64,000 nucleotides of DNA from Agromyces agglutinans (GTDB lineage Bacteria > Actinomycetota > Actinomycetes > Actinomycetales > Microbacteriaceae). The translations under genes were made by a program, and so were the position numbers. The notes under the pieces were generated by a model, which ran no database searches, had not been told where the DNA came from, and saw only the letters and a list, made by a program, of their open reading frames with translations. This document shows positions 50,847 through 60,185 of this stretch, piece by piece (the first letter of the stretch is position 1; every line of letters starts with the position of its first letter). The stretch lies in contig NZ_WJIF01000005.1 of assembly GCF_009647605.1 (NCBI RefSeq), forward strand, positions 124,001 through 188,000, given 5' to 3'.

Positions 50847-52256
50847 ATGGCCCAGTCGTCCATGTCGCGCGACCAGCGGCTCATCCTCACGATCGCGGTG
50901 CTCGCGTCGTTCGTGTCGTTCCTCGACGGCACCGTCGTCACCGTCGCGCTGCCGGCGATCATGGACGAACTCGGCGGCGGGCTCACGACCCAGCAGTGGG
51001 TCGTCGACGCCTACCTCATCACGCTCGGCTCCCTGATCCTCGTCGCGGGCTCGGTGAGCGACGTCTACGGGCGCATCCTCGTGCTGCGCATCGGTCTCGT
51101 CGGCTTCGGCCTCACCTCGATCGCGGTCGCCGCGGCGCCGTCACCCGAGTTCCTGATCGTCGCCCGCGCGCTGCAGGGCATCGCGGGCGCCCTGCTCGTG
51201 CCGAGCTCGCTCGCCCTGATCACGGCGAACTTCCGCGACGAGGCGCAGGCGCGCGCGATCGGCGTGTGGACGGCGTTCACGACCGCCGCTATGGTCGCCG
51301 GCCCGCTCATCGGCGGCCTCTTCGTCGACTTCGCGTCGTGGCGGTACGCCTTCCTCATCAACGTGCTGCCGATCGCGGTGACCCTGTGGCTGCTCGTGCG
51401 ACTCGGACAGCACGACGAACGCCGGGCGGGCGGCCGCATCGACTGGCTCGGCGCGACCCTGTGCACCGTGGGCCTCGGCGGCATGGTGTTCGCGCTGATC
51501 GAGCAGCCGAACCTCGGCTGGTCGTCGCCGCTGATCTGGATGCCGCTCGCGATCGGCGTGGCCTCCTTCGCGGGGTTCCTCGTCAGGCAGCGCTTCGCGG
51601 CGCAGCCCATGATGCCGCTGTCGCTGTTCCGGGTGCGCAACTTCTGGAGCGGCAACCTCGCGACGCTGTTCGTGTACGGGGCGCTCTCGCTGAACGGCTT
51701 CGTGCTGGGCGTGTACCTCCAGCAGGGCGCCGGCCTACCGGCGACCCTCGCCGGGCTCGCGACGCTGCCGACGACGGTGCTGATGATCCTGTTCAGCGCA
51801 CGCGTCGGCGCGCTCTCCGGAAGGTTCGGCCCGCGGCTGTTCATGACCGTCGGACCCCTCGTCATGGCCGCCGGCGCCCTGCTGCTGCTCACGGTGTCGA
51901 CCGAGTTCTCGTACTGGTGGCAGGTGCTCCCGAGCGTCCTCGTGTTCGGTGCGGGCCTGACGCTCACCGTGACGCCGCTGACCTCGGCCATCCTCGGCGC
52001 CATCGACCCCGCCCGCTCGGGCATCGCATCGGCCGTGAACAACGCCGTGTCGCGGGTCGCCGGGCTGCTCGTGATCGCCATGCTCGGCGCCATCGTGGGC
52101 GGGCAGCTCGACCTCGACGGCTTCCATCGGGCGGCGATCGTGACGGCCGCGCTGATGGCCGCGGGCGGCATCGTCTCGTGGATCTGGATCCGCAAGCCAG
52201 AGGAGGAGCCGGGCAGCGCCGCGTCGCTCGATGCGGAGGCCGGGGCCGACCAATAG
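50847..52256 (+). CDS. DHA2-family MFS multidrug transporter (EmrB/QacA-like)
   Basis: 469 residues, fourteen predicted helices. FLDGTVVTVALPAIMDELGGG and LQWVVDAYLITLGSLILVAG-type sequence are the DHA2 helix 1 and motif D1; GSVSDVYGRILVLRIG is motif A; LIGGLFVDFASWRYAFLIN is motif C plus the typical W-R-x-x-F-x-x-N. It exports drugs or other amphipathic compounds with protons. ATG 50847 is preceded by an overlapping GTG; either start is possible. Confidence 0.92.
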   Translation: MAQSSMSRDQRLILTIAVLASFVSFLDGTVVTVALPAIMDELGGGLTTQQWVVDAYLITLGSLILVAGSVSDVYGRILVLRIGLVGFGLTSIAVAAAPSPEFLIVARALQGIAGALLVPSSLALITANFRDEAQARAIGVWTAFTTAAMVAGPLIGGLFVDFASWRYAFLINVLPIAVTLWLLVRLGQHDERRAGGRIDWLGATLCTVGLGGMVFALIEQPNLGWSSPLIWMPLAIGVASFAGFLVRQRFAAQPMMPLSLFRVRNFWSGNLATLFVYGALSLNGFVLGVYLQQGAGLPATLAGLATLPTTVLMILFSARVGALSGRFGPRLFMTVGPLVMAAGALLLLTVSTEFSYWWQVLPSVLVFGAGLTLTVTPLTSAILGAIDPARSGIASAVNNAVSRVAGLLVIAMLGAIVGGQLDLDGFHRAAIVTAALMAAGGIVSWIWIRKPEEEPGSAASLDAEAGADQ

Positions 52257-52322
52257 CATGAGCCGACGCGCTGCGCGCCTGGATCGACGCAGTGGTCGCC
52301 GAACAGGTGGGGGGAACCATCG

Positions 52323-52973
52323 ATGGAACCGACTCCGGAGCAGCGCGGCCCAGCCGTCGTGACCGTGCCCATGCTGATCTGGGGCGGGGTCGCGATCGTG
52401 GTGCTGGCCTTCCTCGCGGCGTTCCTCGGCGCGTGGCTCGCGCCGACCGGCGCGGGAACCGCCGACCCCGAGCCGACCGCGACCGCCGAGGCGACGCCGA
52501 GCCCGACACCCGACGACGAGACCGATGCCGATGAGGAGGAGGCGACCGAGGCCGAGGTGCTGCCGGCCGGCTCCGACGTGCGCGCCGGCAGCGGCACGCC
52601 CCTCGACACCTACGGCACCGAGGGCGAGGTGTACCTCGACATCGAGTCGGCCAACGTGTACCTGCACCGCGACGGCGCGTGGGTCTCGGTCGGCAACATC
52701 CGCACGGCCGCGGTCGACCACCTGACGGGTGCGCAGGGCGAGCAGGGCGCGACGGGCGAACAGGGCGCGACCGGCGAACAGGGAGCGACGGGCGAGCAGG
52801 GTGCCGCGGGCGAGCAGGGCGCGGCCGGCGCCGACGGCACGCAGGTGCTGCTCGGCACTACCTCACCCGATCCGGGCGAGGCCTGCGCTCCCGACGGGAG
52901 CGTGTTCGTGAACACCACCACGACCGAGTTCTACGCCTGCACCGAGGGCGCCTGGCAGCGCTCGGGCGAGTAG
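52323..52973 (+). CDS. Membrane-anchored collagen-like surface protein
   Basis: 216 residues. A single membrane helix (about 16-40, MLIWGGVAIVVLAFLAAFLG) is followed by a Thr/Pro/Glu/Asp linker, a small beta module (GEVYLDIESANVYLHRDGAWVSVG) and a collagen-like stretch at 136-172 of twelve Gly-X-Y triplets, mainly GEQGAT and GEQGAA, encoded by an 18-bp DNA repeat. The end (GEACAPDGSVFVNTTTTEFYACTEGAW) has two Cys that could form a disulfide in a small head. The module order beta-collagen-beta resembles phage-tail and surface collagen proteins. Trimerisation outside the membrane is expected. Confidence 0.82.
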   Translation: MEPTPEQRGPAVVTVPMLIWGGVAIVVLAFLAAFLGAWLAPTGAGTADPEPTATAEATPSPTPDDETDADEEEATEAEVLPAGSDVRAGSGTPLDTYGTEGEVYLDIESANVYLHRDGAWVSVGNIRTAAVDHLTGAQGEQGATGEQGATGEQGATGEQGAAGEQGAAGADGTQVLLGTTSPDPGEACAPDGSVFVNTTTTEFYACTEGAWQRSGE

Positions 52974-52983
52974 CGCAGCAGGG

Positions 52984-53700
52984 TCACAGCAGCGCGACGA
53001 GCGCCTTCTGCAACTGCAGCACGCCGATCACGAGCATCAGCGCCGCGTTCAGCACGTTGGTATGCGAGGCGATCCACGTGCGGAGCCGACCGAGGAACGG
53101 TGCGGCCGCTGCGCCGCGAACGAAGACGAGCACCGTCGGAACCGCGATCGGCAGGATGCCCAGGACGACGAACCCGGTGCCGACGAGCACCGTCTGCGCC
53201 TCGGGCAGCGCCGCGAGGATCACGTCGAGCGAGGCGATCAGCGCGCACGTGAGGTCCACCGGATTCAGCGCGAAGATGCCGAACCCCAGCAGCACGGTGC
53301 GGAAGAACGTGAACGACTGCACCGCCCGCAGCCAGCCGGGCAGCTGCGGCGCCGCCCGTACGACCTCGCCGGGCGTCGTCGCCTTCGCCATGCTGTCGAC
53401 GTGCACCTGGCCGCTCCGGTAGACCCACACCGCGGCGGCCACGAGGAACAGCCCGAGCACCAGTCGCACGATGACGATCCACAGCGGAGGTTCCTCGAAC
53501 AGGTGCACCTCGATCACCTGGAACAGCCAGAGCCCGAGCGCGAAGACGACCAGGACCGCGAGTCCCCATCCGAGCAGGAAGGCGAACCCGTTGAGCCGCG
53601 CCCGCGGTGAGACGAGCACGGCGACGAGCGCCATGATCGCGAGCGGGCTGAACACGATCCCGAGCGCGAGCGGCAGGATCTCGGCGATCAACTGACCCAT
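52984..53700 (-). CDS. GAP/LysE-like membrane exporter
   Basis: 238 residues, six predicted membrane helices. LPLALGIVFSPLAIMALVAVLVSPRARLNGFAFLLGWGLAVL is the conserved first half of the GAP (Sap, sulfolipid-addressing-like) branch of the LysE superfamily, and GFGIFALNPVDLTCALIASLDVILA the pseudo-symmetric second half. In mycobacteria such proteins help move glycolipids to the surface. The gene ends 10 bases from the convergent collagen-like gene. Confidence 0.82.
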   Translation of the reverse strand: MGQLIAEILPLALGIVFSPLAIMALVAVLVSPRARLNGFAFLLGWGLAVLVVFALGLWLFQVIEVHLFEEPPLWIVIVRLVLGLFLVAAAVWVYRSGQVHVDSMAKATTPGEVVRAAPQLPGWLRAVQSFTFFRTVLLGFGIFALNPVDLTCALIASLDVILAALPEAQTVLVGTGFVVLGILPIAVPTVLVFVRGAAAAPFLGRLRTWIASHTNVLNAALMLVIGVLQLQKALVALL

Positions 53701-53826
53701 GTGCACCCTCGCATTCGGCCGACCTCCGCAGTAGCTGCGCCTCGCGGGGGCAGGCACTCGCCGCGCGTCCCCCTGGCGCGAACCTACCGCGTGGGCGAGG
53801 GATGCCGCACCTGCGAGGATGGTCCG

Positions 53827-54456
53827 ATGATCGAGGTGCGCGAGATCGGCGTGGTGGTCGACGACGTGATCCTGCTTGCCCCTATCTCGGTGAGCGCGCG
53901 GCGCGGTGAGGCGCTGATCGTCCGCGGCCGCAACGGCAGCGGGAAGTCCACGCTGCTGCGAGTGCTGGCCGGTGCCCGGAAGCCGTCGACGGGCGAGGCG
54001 CGTATCGCCGGCGCTTCCGTCCTCGAACGCGATCCCCGGTTCCGGCGTCGGGTCGCCGCGATGATCGGGCTCCCGCCGTTGGCCGCCGACCTCACGGTCG
54101 TCGATCACCTGATGCTGGTCGCGACGACGTGGGCCGACGATCGGCGCGCGGCCGCGACGCTCGCCCACGTCATCCTCGACGAGTTGGGGTTGACCGGCCT
54201 GGCGGAGCGCTTCCCGCACGAGCTGTCGTCCGGCCAGACCCAGCTGCTCGGCCTCGCGCTGGTGCTGGCACGGCCGTTCGAGGTGCTGATCCTCGACGAG
54301 CCGGAGCAGCGGCTCGACCCCGAGCACCTCGCGACCGTGATCCGCGTGCTGCGTGCCCGGCGAGATGCGGGCGCCACCCTCGTGGTCGCGACGCACAGCG
54401 CGGTGCTCGCCGATGAGCTCGGTGATCGCACGCTGCACCTGGGCGTGGCGGCATGA
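53827..54456 (+). CDS. ABC transporter ATP-binding protein
   Basis: 209 residues. Walker A GRNGSGKSTLLRVLAG, Walker B EVLILDEPEQRLDPEHL and His switch VVATHS. The signature is degenerate: HELSSGQTQLLGLAL instead of LSGGQ. AGGA precedes the ATG. The gene overlaps the following membrane protein gene by four bases, so they form one exporter. The divergent gene encodes the GAP-family protein. Confidence 0.9.
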   Translation: MIEVREIGVVVDDVILLAPISVSARRGEALIVRGRNGSGKSTLLRVLAGARKPSTGEARIAGASVLERDPRFRRRVAAMIGLPPLAADLTVVDHLMLVATTWADDRRAAATLAHVILDELGLTGLAERFPHELSSGQTQLLGLALVLARPFEVLILDEPEQRLDPEHLATVIRVLRARRDAGATLVVATHSAVLADELGDRTLHLGVAA

Positions 54457-55976
54457 GCGACGACCGGATCGCGGGCGCGCTCGCCATCTGGCACGCCCGG
54501 AACCTGCGCAGCGCCGGCGATCGCGCCTTCCTCGCGTACGCCGTCGTCATGGTGCTCCTCGTCGCGGTGGCCCCGGCCGGCCGACTCGTCTGGCTGGCCG
54601 TCACCACGCCCGAGGCGATCGCCGCCCTCACCTCGCCGTCGGCCCCGGAGGTGACGACGGTCGTGGTCGCCGCGCTCTGGGCCGGCGCACTGCTGTGGGG
54701 TCGTGACCGCGGACCGGCGTTGCTGGCCCCCTTCCCGACCTACGCGCTCGGCGCCGGCGGGTCACGCCGGTCGCGGGCGTTCCGAGGTGCCGTGCTTCGC
54801 GCCGGAGCCGTCGTGACGGCCGGTTCCGTGGCGGGTGCCGGCCTCATCGCGGGAAGCCTGATGAGCCACGGCGCGACCGGCGCGGTCGGCGTCGCGGTCT
54901 TCGCGACGGCCGGCGCGCTCGTCGGCATCATCGCGTCGATCGCCTGGCTCGCCGGCCAGGCCCTGCCGCGCGCCGCGGCGCCGATGGCCCTCGCCGTGCT
55001 CGTCCTCGGCGCCCTCAGCGCCGCCGTTCCCCTGTTGCAGCCGTTCACCCCGTGGGGCTGGGTGGCGATGGCCTACCCGGCCGATCCATCGCACGCCGGG
55101 CTCGCCCTCGCCGCGCCGCTGGCGCTGACGGCACTGGCCGCGTCGGCGGCCGCGCTCGTCGCCCTGGCGCCGCGGCTGATGGCGCGGCTCGCGCTCGAAC
55201 GGCTGATCGAGCAGGCCGTGCGGTGGGAGTCCGCCACGAACCACGCGACGATCATGGACTTCAGCGCGGCCGTGACCGCCTACCGGCGGGTTCCGCACAG
55301 AGGGCGACGCATCCGGGCGATCACGCCCGTTCGATTGCCCCTGGCCTTCCTGATCCGGGACGCGATCGGGGCCGCTCGCACGCCGGGCCGGCTCGTCGGC
55401 GGGGTCCTGGCGGTCGCCGTCGCCGGAGTGCTCATCACCCTCGCGGTCGCGCCGGATGGGACCGTCCCGGGCTGGGTCGTCGGCGCCGCTGCGGGCGTGC
55501 TGCTCTTCGGCGGCCTCGGTCCGCTCACCGACGGCGTGCGGCACGCGGTGAGCGTCGCCTCCGACCTCCCGCTCTACGGGATCGCGGACGAACGCCTGCT
55601 CGCGCTGCACGTGCTGTTCCCGCTCGCCGCGTCCGCGGTCGTCCTCGTCGCGGTGGTGGTCGCATGCTCGATCGTCGCGGGCGCGGCCGCCGGCCCACCG
55701 GCCCTCGTCGCCCTCGCGCTCGGGCTGCTCACGTCGGCCGTCCGGGTCGGAGCCGCGCTGAAGGGCGGATTGCCCCCGGCCCTGCTCGCGCCGATCCCCA
55801 CGCCGATGGGCGACTTCGGCGCGGCCGTGCGGATGGTGTGGGCGATCGACGGCGTGCTGCTCGCCGCGCTTGCCGGCGCCGGCGCGGCGCTCGCGTCCGC
55901 GTCGCCGGTACTGCTCGTCGCCGTCGCCGTCGTCGTCGTCGCGGTCGGGATCCGCCGCTGGCGGGCACGGGCGTAG
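54453..55976 (+). CDS. Large ABC transporter membrane subunit, unknown type
   Basis: 507 residues with about ten to twelve predicted membrane helices in two clusters separated by a cytoplasmic region (about 235-310, including LMARLALERLIEQAVRWESA). It is coupled by ATGA overlap with the ATP-binding protein and should be its membrane partner. I do not recognise the family by motif; the topology resembles ABC-2 proteins in which two halves are fused. Cargo unknown. Confidence 0.8.
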   Translation: MSDDRIAGALAIWHARNLRSAGDRAFLAYAVVMVLLVAVAPAGRLVWLAVTTPEAIAALTSPSAPEVTTVVVAALWAGALLWGRDRGPALLAPFPTYALGAGGSRRSRAFRGAVLRAGAVVTAGSVAGAGLIAGSLMSHGATGAVGVAVFATAGALVGIIASIAWLAGQALPRAAAPMALAVLVLGALSAAVPLLQPFTPWGWVAMAYPADPSHAGLALAAPLALTALAASAAALVALAPRLMARLALERLIEQAVRWESATNHATIMDFSAAVTAYRRVPHRGRRIRAITPVRLPLAFLIRDAIGAARTPGRLVGGVLAVAVAGVLITLAVAPDGTVPGWVVGAAAGVLLFGGLGPLTDGVRHAVSVASDLPLYGIADERLLALHVLFPLAASAVVLVAVVVACSIVAGAAAGPPALVALALGLLTSAVRVGAALKGGLPPALLAPIPTPMGDFGAAVRMVWAIDGVLLAALAGAGAALASASPVLLVAVAVVVVAVGIRRWRARA

Positions 55977-56000
55977 CCCGCCGCCGCGACCGCCCTGCGA

Positions 56001-58232
56001 TCAACCGATCGCGTCGACCGCCTCGACGACGGTGAGCCGCTGCGTCGGCCGGGTGAGGGCGACGTAGAGCCGCTTCCACGTCGCCTGCGACACCGCGTGG
56101 GGCGCGGGCAGCGGCGGAACCGCGACCACGACGGCGTCGAACTCGAGCCCCTTCGCCTCGTCGGGCGTGCCGACCCACAGCCGCTCCTCGACCCCCTCCG
56201 AGGCCGCGCGCGCGGCCTCGGAGGCACGCACCTCGCGGAGCGAGCCCAGCAGTGCGAGGGGAGCGATGACGCCCACGGTCCCGGCGGCCTCGGCGGTGTC
56301 GGCCAGCGCCTCGGTCGTCGCCCGCGCGGTCGCCTCGCCGAGTTCGGCGGGGGCGACGCGCACCACCTTCGGCTCGTGCTCGCCGTCGCGAGCCGACGCC
56401 GGCTCCGGCGCATCCGGTTCGACGCGACGCAGCACGCCCGTCGCGAGTCGCAGGATGCGGCCGGGCGTGCGGTAGTTGACCGTCAGATCCTCGCGGCGCC
56501 AGCGGGGCGCCTGCTCGTCGAGCAGTCCCGCCCACGTGAACGGGGCATCCGTCGACGTGTACTGGTGCTCGTCGCCGACGAGCGTCATCGACCGCGTCGG
56601 GCACCGGCGGATGAGCGCGCGCAGCAGCATCGGGCTCGTCTCCTGCGCCTCGTCGACGATGACGTGCCCGTAGACCCACTCGCGGTCGTGCATCGCCCGC
56701 TCGGCCGGGGTGCGGTCGTCGCCGAGCACCTGCCGGTCGGCGAGCACCTCGGCGGCGACGATCGAGACCGGCGCGGCCTCGTCGTCTTCATGCGCATCGA
56801 CGTCGCCCACCATGTCGAGCACGTGCTGGGCGTACGCGACATCCGTCAGCCGGTCGGCCTGCGCCCGCGCCCGCGACGCGGCGCTCGGGCGCGGGTCCTC
56901 GCCGACGAGCTCGGCGACCTCGTCGACGAGCGGCACGTCGGCGACCGTCAGCGGATGCTCCCGCGAGCGCAGCAGGTTCGCCCGCAGCGCCGGGTCGAGC
57001 CTCGGGAACGCGCGGTCGAGCCGCTGCGGATCGGCGAAGAGATCGCGCACCACCTCGACCGCGTCGAGGATCGGCCAGAGCTCGTCGAAGAGTTCCTGCA
57101 CCGCCGGGTCCTCGGCCCAGTCGGCGCGTCGCTCCCAGTCCTCCATCGAGGACTCGCCGTGCTCGGCATCCTCGAGGCGGAGGATCTCGGTGAGCAGCGC
57201 CTTCTCGAACTGCGGCCGCCCGCGGTTGTGCGCGACGCCGCCGGCGCGGCCTCGCGTGCGAACGCGCCGCAGCAGCGCCGCGTCGAGGGTCAGCGGCTTC
57301 ATGCCCGCCGGGTGCAGCACGCGCGCGCCCTCGCTCGGCACCTCGTAGGCACGCACGGCCTGCTTCAGCGCCGGGACGATGTCGAGCCGGCCCTTGAACT
57401 CGGCCGCGGCCGGTGCGTCCGTCGCGGTCGCCCGGATGCCGGGCACGAGCGTGCCCGGGGTGACGAGCACCGCCGAGTCCTCGCCGAGCGACGGGAGCAC
57501 CTGCGAGATGTAGTCGAGGAAGCGGGCATTCGGCCCGACGATGAGCACGACCGACTTCGCGAGCCGGTTGCGGTGCTCGTAGAGCAGGTACGCCGCCCGG
57601 TGCAGGGCGACGGCGGTCTTGCCGGTGCCGGGGCCGCCCTGCACGACGAGGGTGCCGGCGAGGGCGCCGCGGATGATCGCATCCTGCTCGCGCTGGATCG
57701 TGCCGACGATGTCGCCCATGTGCTGCGTGCGCGGCCGGTCGAGTGCGGCCATCAGCGCGCCGTCGCGGCTGTCGGCATCACCGAGTTCGTCGACGCGCAG
57801 CGCCTCGTCGTAGGCGGCCGTCACGGTGCGGTCGGTCGCGGTGATGCGCCGCCGCGCACGCAGGCCCTCGCGGTGCAGCGGGGTCGCGGTGTAGAACGCC
57901 CGGGCGACGGGCGCGCGCCAGTCGACGAGGAGCCGCTCGCCGTCTTCGGGGTCGCTGAGGCCGACGCGGCCGATGCGGAACCGCTCGCCCTCGTCGGTCT
58001 CGACGCCGCCGAACAGCAGCCCGTACTGCGCCGCCCGCAGCCCCTGCAGCCGCTGAGCGTGGTGCGCGACGAGCGCGTCGCGCTCGGTGAGGTCGAGGCC
58101 CTCGGTCGGCCGCCCGAGGGCCGCGGCGAGCTGGCTCTGCTCGTGTGCGAGCAGGTCGGCGACGACCTCGCGGATGCGGTCGAGCGCCGCCTGTTCCTCG
58201 GCGACGGGCGTGGTGGGAAGGATGCTGCTGAT
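56001..58232 (-). CDS. HelD/HelR-like UvrD-family ATPase with non-canonical start
   Basis: About 743 residues if read from an ATC at 58232. Walker A is VVQGGPGTGKTAVALHRAAYLLYEHR and motif II region VIVDEAQETSPMLLRALI; LVGDEHQYTSTDAPFTWAGLL and ENYRT-like VNYRTPGRILRLA follow. The N-terminal EEQAALDRIREVVADLLAHE and GRVGLSDPEDGERLLVDWRAPVARAFY are family hallmarks before the first ATPase motifs, yet this part has no ATG, GTG or TTG between an in-frame stop at 58269-58267 and a GTG at 57824. GAGGGGA lies six bases before the ATC. HelD/HelR proteins remove stalled or rifamycin-bound RNA polymerase from DNA. Confidence 0.82.
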   Translation of the reverse strand: MSSILPTTPVAEEQAALDRIREVVADLLAHEQSQLAAALGRPTEGLDLTERDALVAHHAQRLQGLRAAQYGLLFGGVETDEGERFRIGRVGLSDPEDGERLLVDWRAPVARAFYTATPLHREGLRARRRITATDRTVTAAYDEALRVDELGDADSRDGALMAALDRPRTQHMGDIVGTIQREQDAIIRGALAGTLVVQGGPGTGKTAVALHRAAYLLYEHRNRLAKSVVLIVGPNARFLDYISQVLPSLGEDSAVLVTPGTLVPGIRATATDAPAAAEFKGRLDIVPALKQAVRAYEVPSEGARVLHPAGMKPLTLDAALLRRVRTRGRAGGVAHNRGRPQFEKALLTEILRLEDAEHGESSMEDWERRADWAEDPAVQELFDELWPILDAVEVVRDLFADPQRLDRAFPRLDPALRANLLRSREHPLTVADVPLVDEVAELVGEDPRPSAASRARAQADRLTDVAYAQHVLDMVGDVDAHEDDEAAPVSIVAAEVLADRQVLGDDRTPAERAMHDREWVYGHVIVDEAQETSPMLLRALIRRCPTRSMTLVGDEHQYTSTDAPFTWAGLLDEQAPRWRREDLTVNYRTPGRILRLATGVLRRVEPDAPEPASARDGEHEPKVVRVAPAELGEATARATTEALADTAEAAGTVGVIAPLALLGSLREVRASEAARAASEGVEERLWVGTPDEAKGLEFDAVVVAVPPLPAPHAVSQATWKRLYVALTRPTQRLTVVEAVDAIG

Positions 58233-58262
58233 GACGGTTCCCCTCGTGCGGCAGGACCGTCG

Positions 58263-58268
58263 ATTCTA
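58263..58268 (-). promoter_or_regulatory. -10 box of the HelR-like gene
   Basis: TAGAAT reading leftward, in the context GGTAGAATCGACG, predicts a start of transcription near 58256, about 24 bases before the proposed ATC start. This leaves little room for a start codon further upstream. No rifamycin-associated palindrome of the kind known from some helR genes was seen. Confidence 0.5.
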
Positions 58269-58321
58269 CCCGCGCCGGATGCCCCGTGCGGTCGCGGCTG
58301 CGCCGGGGCAGCCGCCCGGAC

Positions 58322-60178
58322 TCACCCGAGCTCGATGGCCGCGTACTCCTCGAGCAGCCGCAGCGCGCGCTCGGCCTGCGGACCGCCGAGGTCGCGTTCG
58401 GTGCGCAACGCCTCGCGGAGCCCGTCGAGCAGTTCGGTGCCGGCGGCGGCGAGCGGGGGAAGCATGGGCATCGCCGGATCCGTGCGCAGCGCGAGCACGT
58501 ACGGCCGGTCGGCGGCGAGCGCGCGCCCCCAGGCCGCATCGAGCACGGCGGAGTCCTCGACCCGCTCGCCGTCGAGGCCCAGCGCGCGGGCGTACTCGGC
58601 GTACGGGAACTCCGGCAGCGACTGGCTCGCCGCGAATCGCGGCGCGCCCTCGATCTCGCGCTGCTCCCACGTGACCTCGGCGAGGTCGCGATTGTCGAAC
58701 ACGGCGATCACGAACCGCGGGTCGGTCCAGTCCTGCCAGCGCGACGCGACGGTCACCAGTTCGGCGAGGCCGCTCATCTGCATGCCGCCGTCGCCCGAGA
58801 GCACGATCACGGGATCGCCCGGCGCGAGCAGCTTCGCGGCGAGGCCGTACGGCACGCCGCCGCCCATGCTGGCGAGCGTCGACGAGACGTGCGGCACGAC
58901 GCCGGCCGGCAGACGCAGCTGCCTCGCATACCAGTAGACGACGCTGCCGACGTCGAGCGCGATGCGGGTATCGGCGGTCAGGTGCGGCTCGAGCGCGCGC
59001 ATCGCAGCCTCGGGGTTGATCGGCTCCGCGGCGACGTTCGCGCGCGCCTCGCGGATGCGGTTCCAGTCGTCGATGAACGTGCGCACGCGATCGGCCCAAG
59101 GGCCGGCGGGCGCGGTCCGGGCGCCTACGGCGCCGGGCGCGTCGGTGCCTCCCGTCGCGCCGAGCGCTCCGTTCAGCGCGCGCAGGGTGACGGATGCCTC
59201 GCCGACGAGCCCGATCTCGACGGGATACCGGTCGCCGATCCGGCGGGTGTCGATATCGATCTGCACGGCGCGCGCCTGCCCGGGCGCCGGATAGAACTCC
59301 GTCCACGGGTCGTTCGAGCCGACGATGAGCAGGGCGTCGCACTCGCCGAGCACGTGCGCACTCGCGGTCGTGCCGAGGTGGCCCATGGTGCCGGCCACGA
59401 GCGGATGCCGCTCGTCGACGTGCGGCTTGCCGAGCAGGCTCGTGACGATGCCGGCGCCGAGCCGTTCGGCGAGGGCGGCGAGCTCGCTCCACGTGCCGGC
59501 TGCTCCGCGGCCGGCGAGGATCGCCGGGCGCTCGGCCGAGCGGAGCAGGTCGGCGGCGGCGCGTACGTGCTCGGTCGGCGCGCTGACGATCGGCCCGGCG
59601 CCGAGGCCCGCCGAGGTCACGACGACGCCGTGCTCGTGCGCGTGGTCCGGGGCATCCGCCGATTGCACGTCGTGCGGAACGATGACGACCGTCGGCGACG
59701 AGGTCGCGAGCGCGACGCGGAACGCACGGTCGATCGCGAGCGGCACCTGCTCGGGCGACGAGACGAGCACCTTGTACTGCGCGGCGACGTCGGCGAACAG
59801 CACGGGCAGGTCGATCTCCTGCAGGTAACCCGAGCCGAGCACGCTGCGGTGCTGCTGTCCGACGATCGCCACGACGGGCACATGGTCGAGCTTCGCGTCG
59901 TAGAGGCCGTTCAGCAGGTGGACGGCACCCGGCCCCTGCGTCGAGAGCACGACGCCCGCTCCCCCGCCGTACTTCGCCTCGCCGACGGCCATGAAGGCGG
60001 CGCTCTCCTCGTGACGGGCCTGCACGAACGCGACCGCGCCGTCGGTGCGCCGGATCGCCTCGACGATGCCGTTCACGCCGTCGCCGCTGTACCCGTAGAT
60101 GCGCGCGACACCCCACTCCCGGAGGCGGTCGACGATCGCGTCGGCGACCGTGGCGGGCTTCGAGTCGTTCGCAGCCAT
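58322..60178 (-). CDS. ThDP-dependent pyruvate oxidase/dehydrogenase-like enzyme (PoxB-type)
   Basis: 618 residues. The activating Glu is in VQARHEESAAFMA; the ThDP motif is GDGGMQM ... VFDNRD (GDG-x26-N). The three-domain order (PYR, central FAD-like, PP) and VSSTLASMGGGVPYGLAAKLL match pyruvate oxidase/acetolactate-synthase-like enzymes; the C-terminal region could attach to membrane as in PoxB. Pyruvate would be decarboxylated to acetate with electrons to quinone. It lies seven bases after a small acidic gene. The open frame extends upstream into that gene in another frame, which I rejected. Confidence 0.87.
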   Translation of the reverse strand: MAANDSKPATVADAIVDRLREWGVARIYGYSGDGVNGIVEAIRRTDGAVAFVQARHEESAAFMAVGEAKYGGGAGVVLSTQGPGAVHLLNGLYDAKLDHVPVVAIVGQQHRSVLGSGYLQEIDLPVLFADVAAQYKVLVSSPEQVPLAIDRAFRVALATSSPTVVIVPHDVQSADAPDHAHEHGVVVTSAGLGAGPIVSAPTEHVRAAADLLRSAERPAILAGRGAAGTWSELAALAERLGAGIVTSLLGKPHVDERHPLVAGTMGHLGTTASAHVLGECDALLIVGSNDPWTEFYPAPGQARAVQIDIDTRRIGDRYPVEIGLVGEASVTLRALNGALGATGGTDAPGAVGARTAPAGPWADRVRTFIDDWNRIREARANVAAEPINPEAAMRALEPHLTADTRIALDVGSVVYWYARQLRLPAGVVPHVSSTLASMGGGVPYGLAAKLLAPGDPVIVLSGDGGMQMSGLAELVTVASRWQDWTDPRFVIAVFDNRDLAEVTWEQREIEGAPRFAASQSLPEFPYAEYARALGLDGERVEDSAVLDAAWGRALAADRPYVLALRTDPAMPMLPPLAAAGTELLDGLREALRTERDLGGPQAERALRLLEEYAAIELG

Positions 60179-60185
60179 ATCGCGA

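Noticed and set aside
58233-58321. Rifamycin-associated element before the HelR-like gene
   Set aside because: No long G/C-flanked inverted repeat of the expected kind is present; only a -10 box was found.
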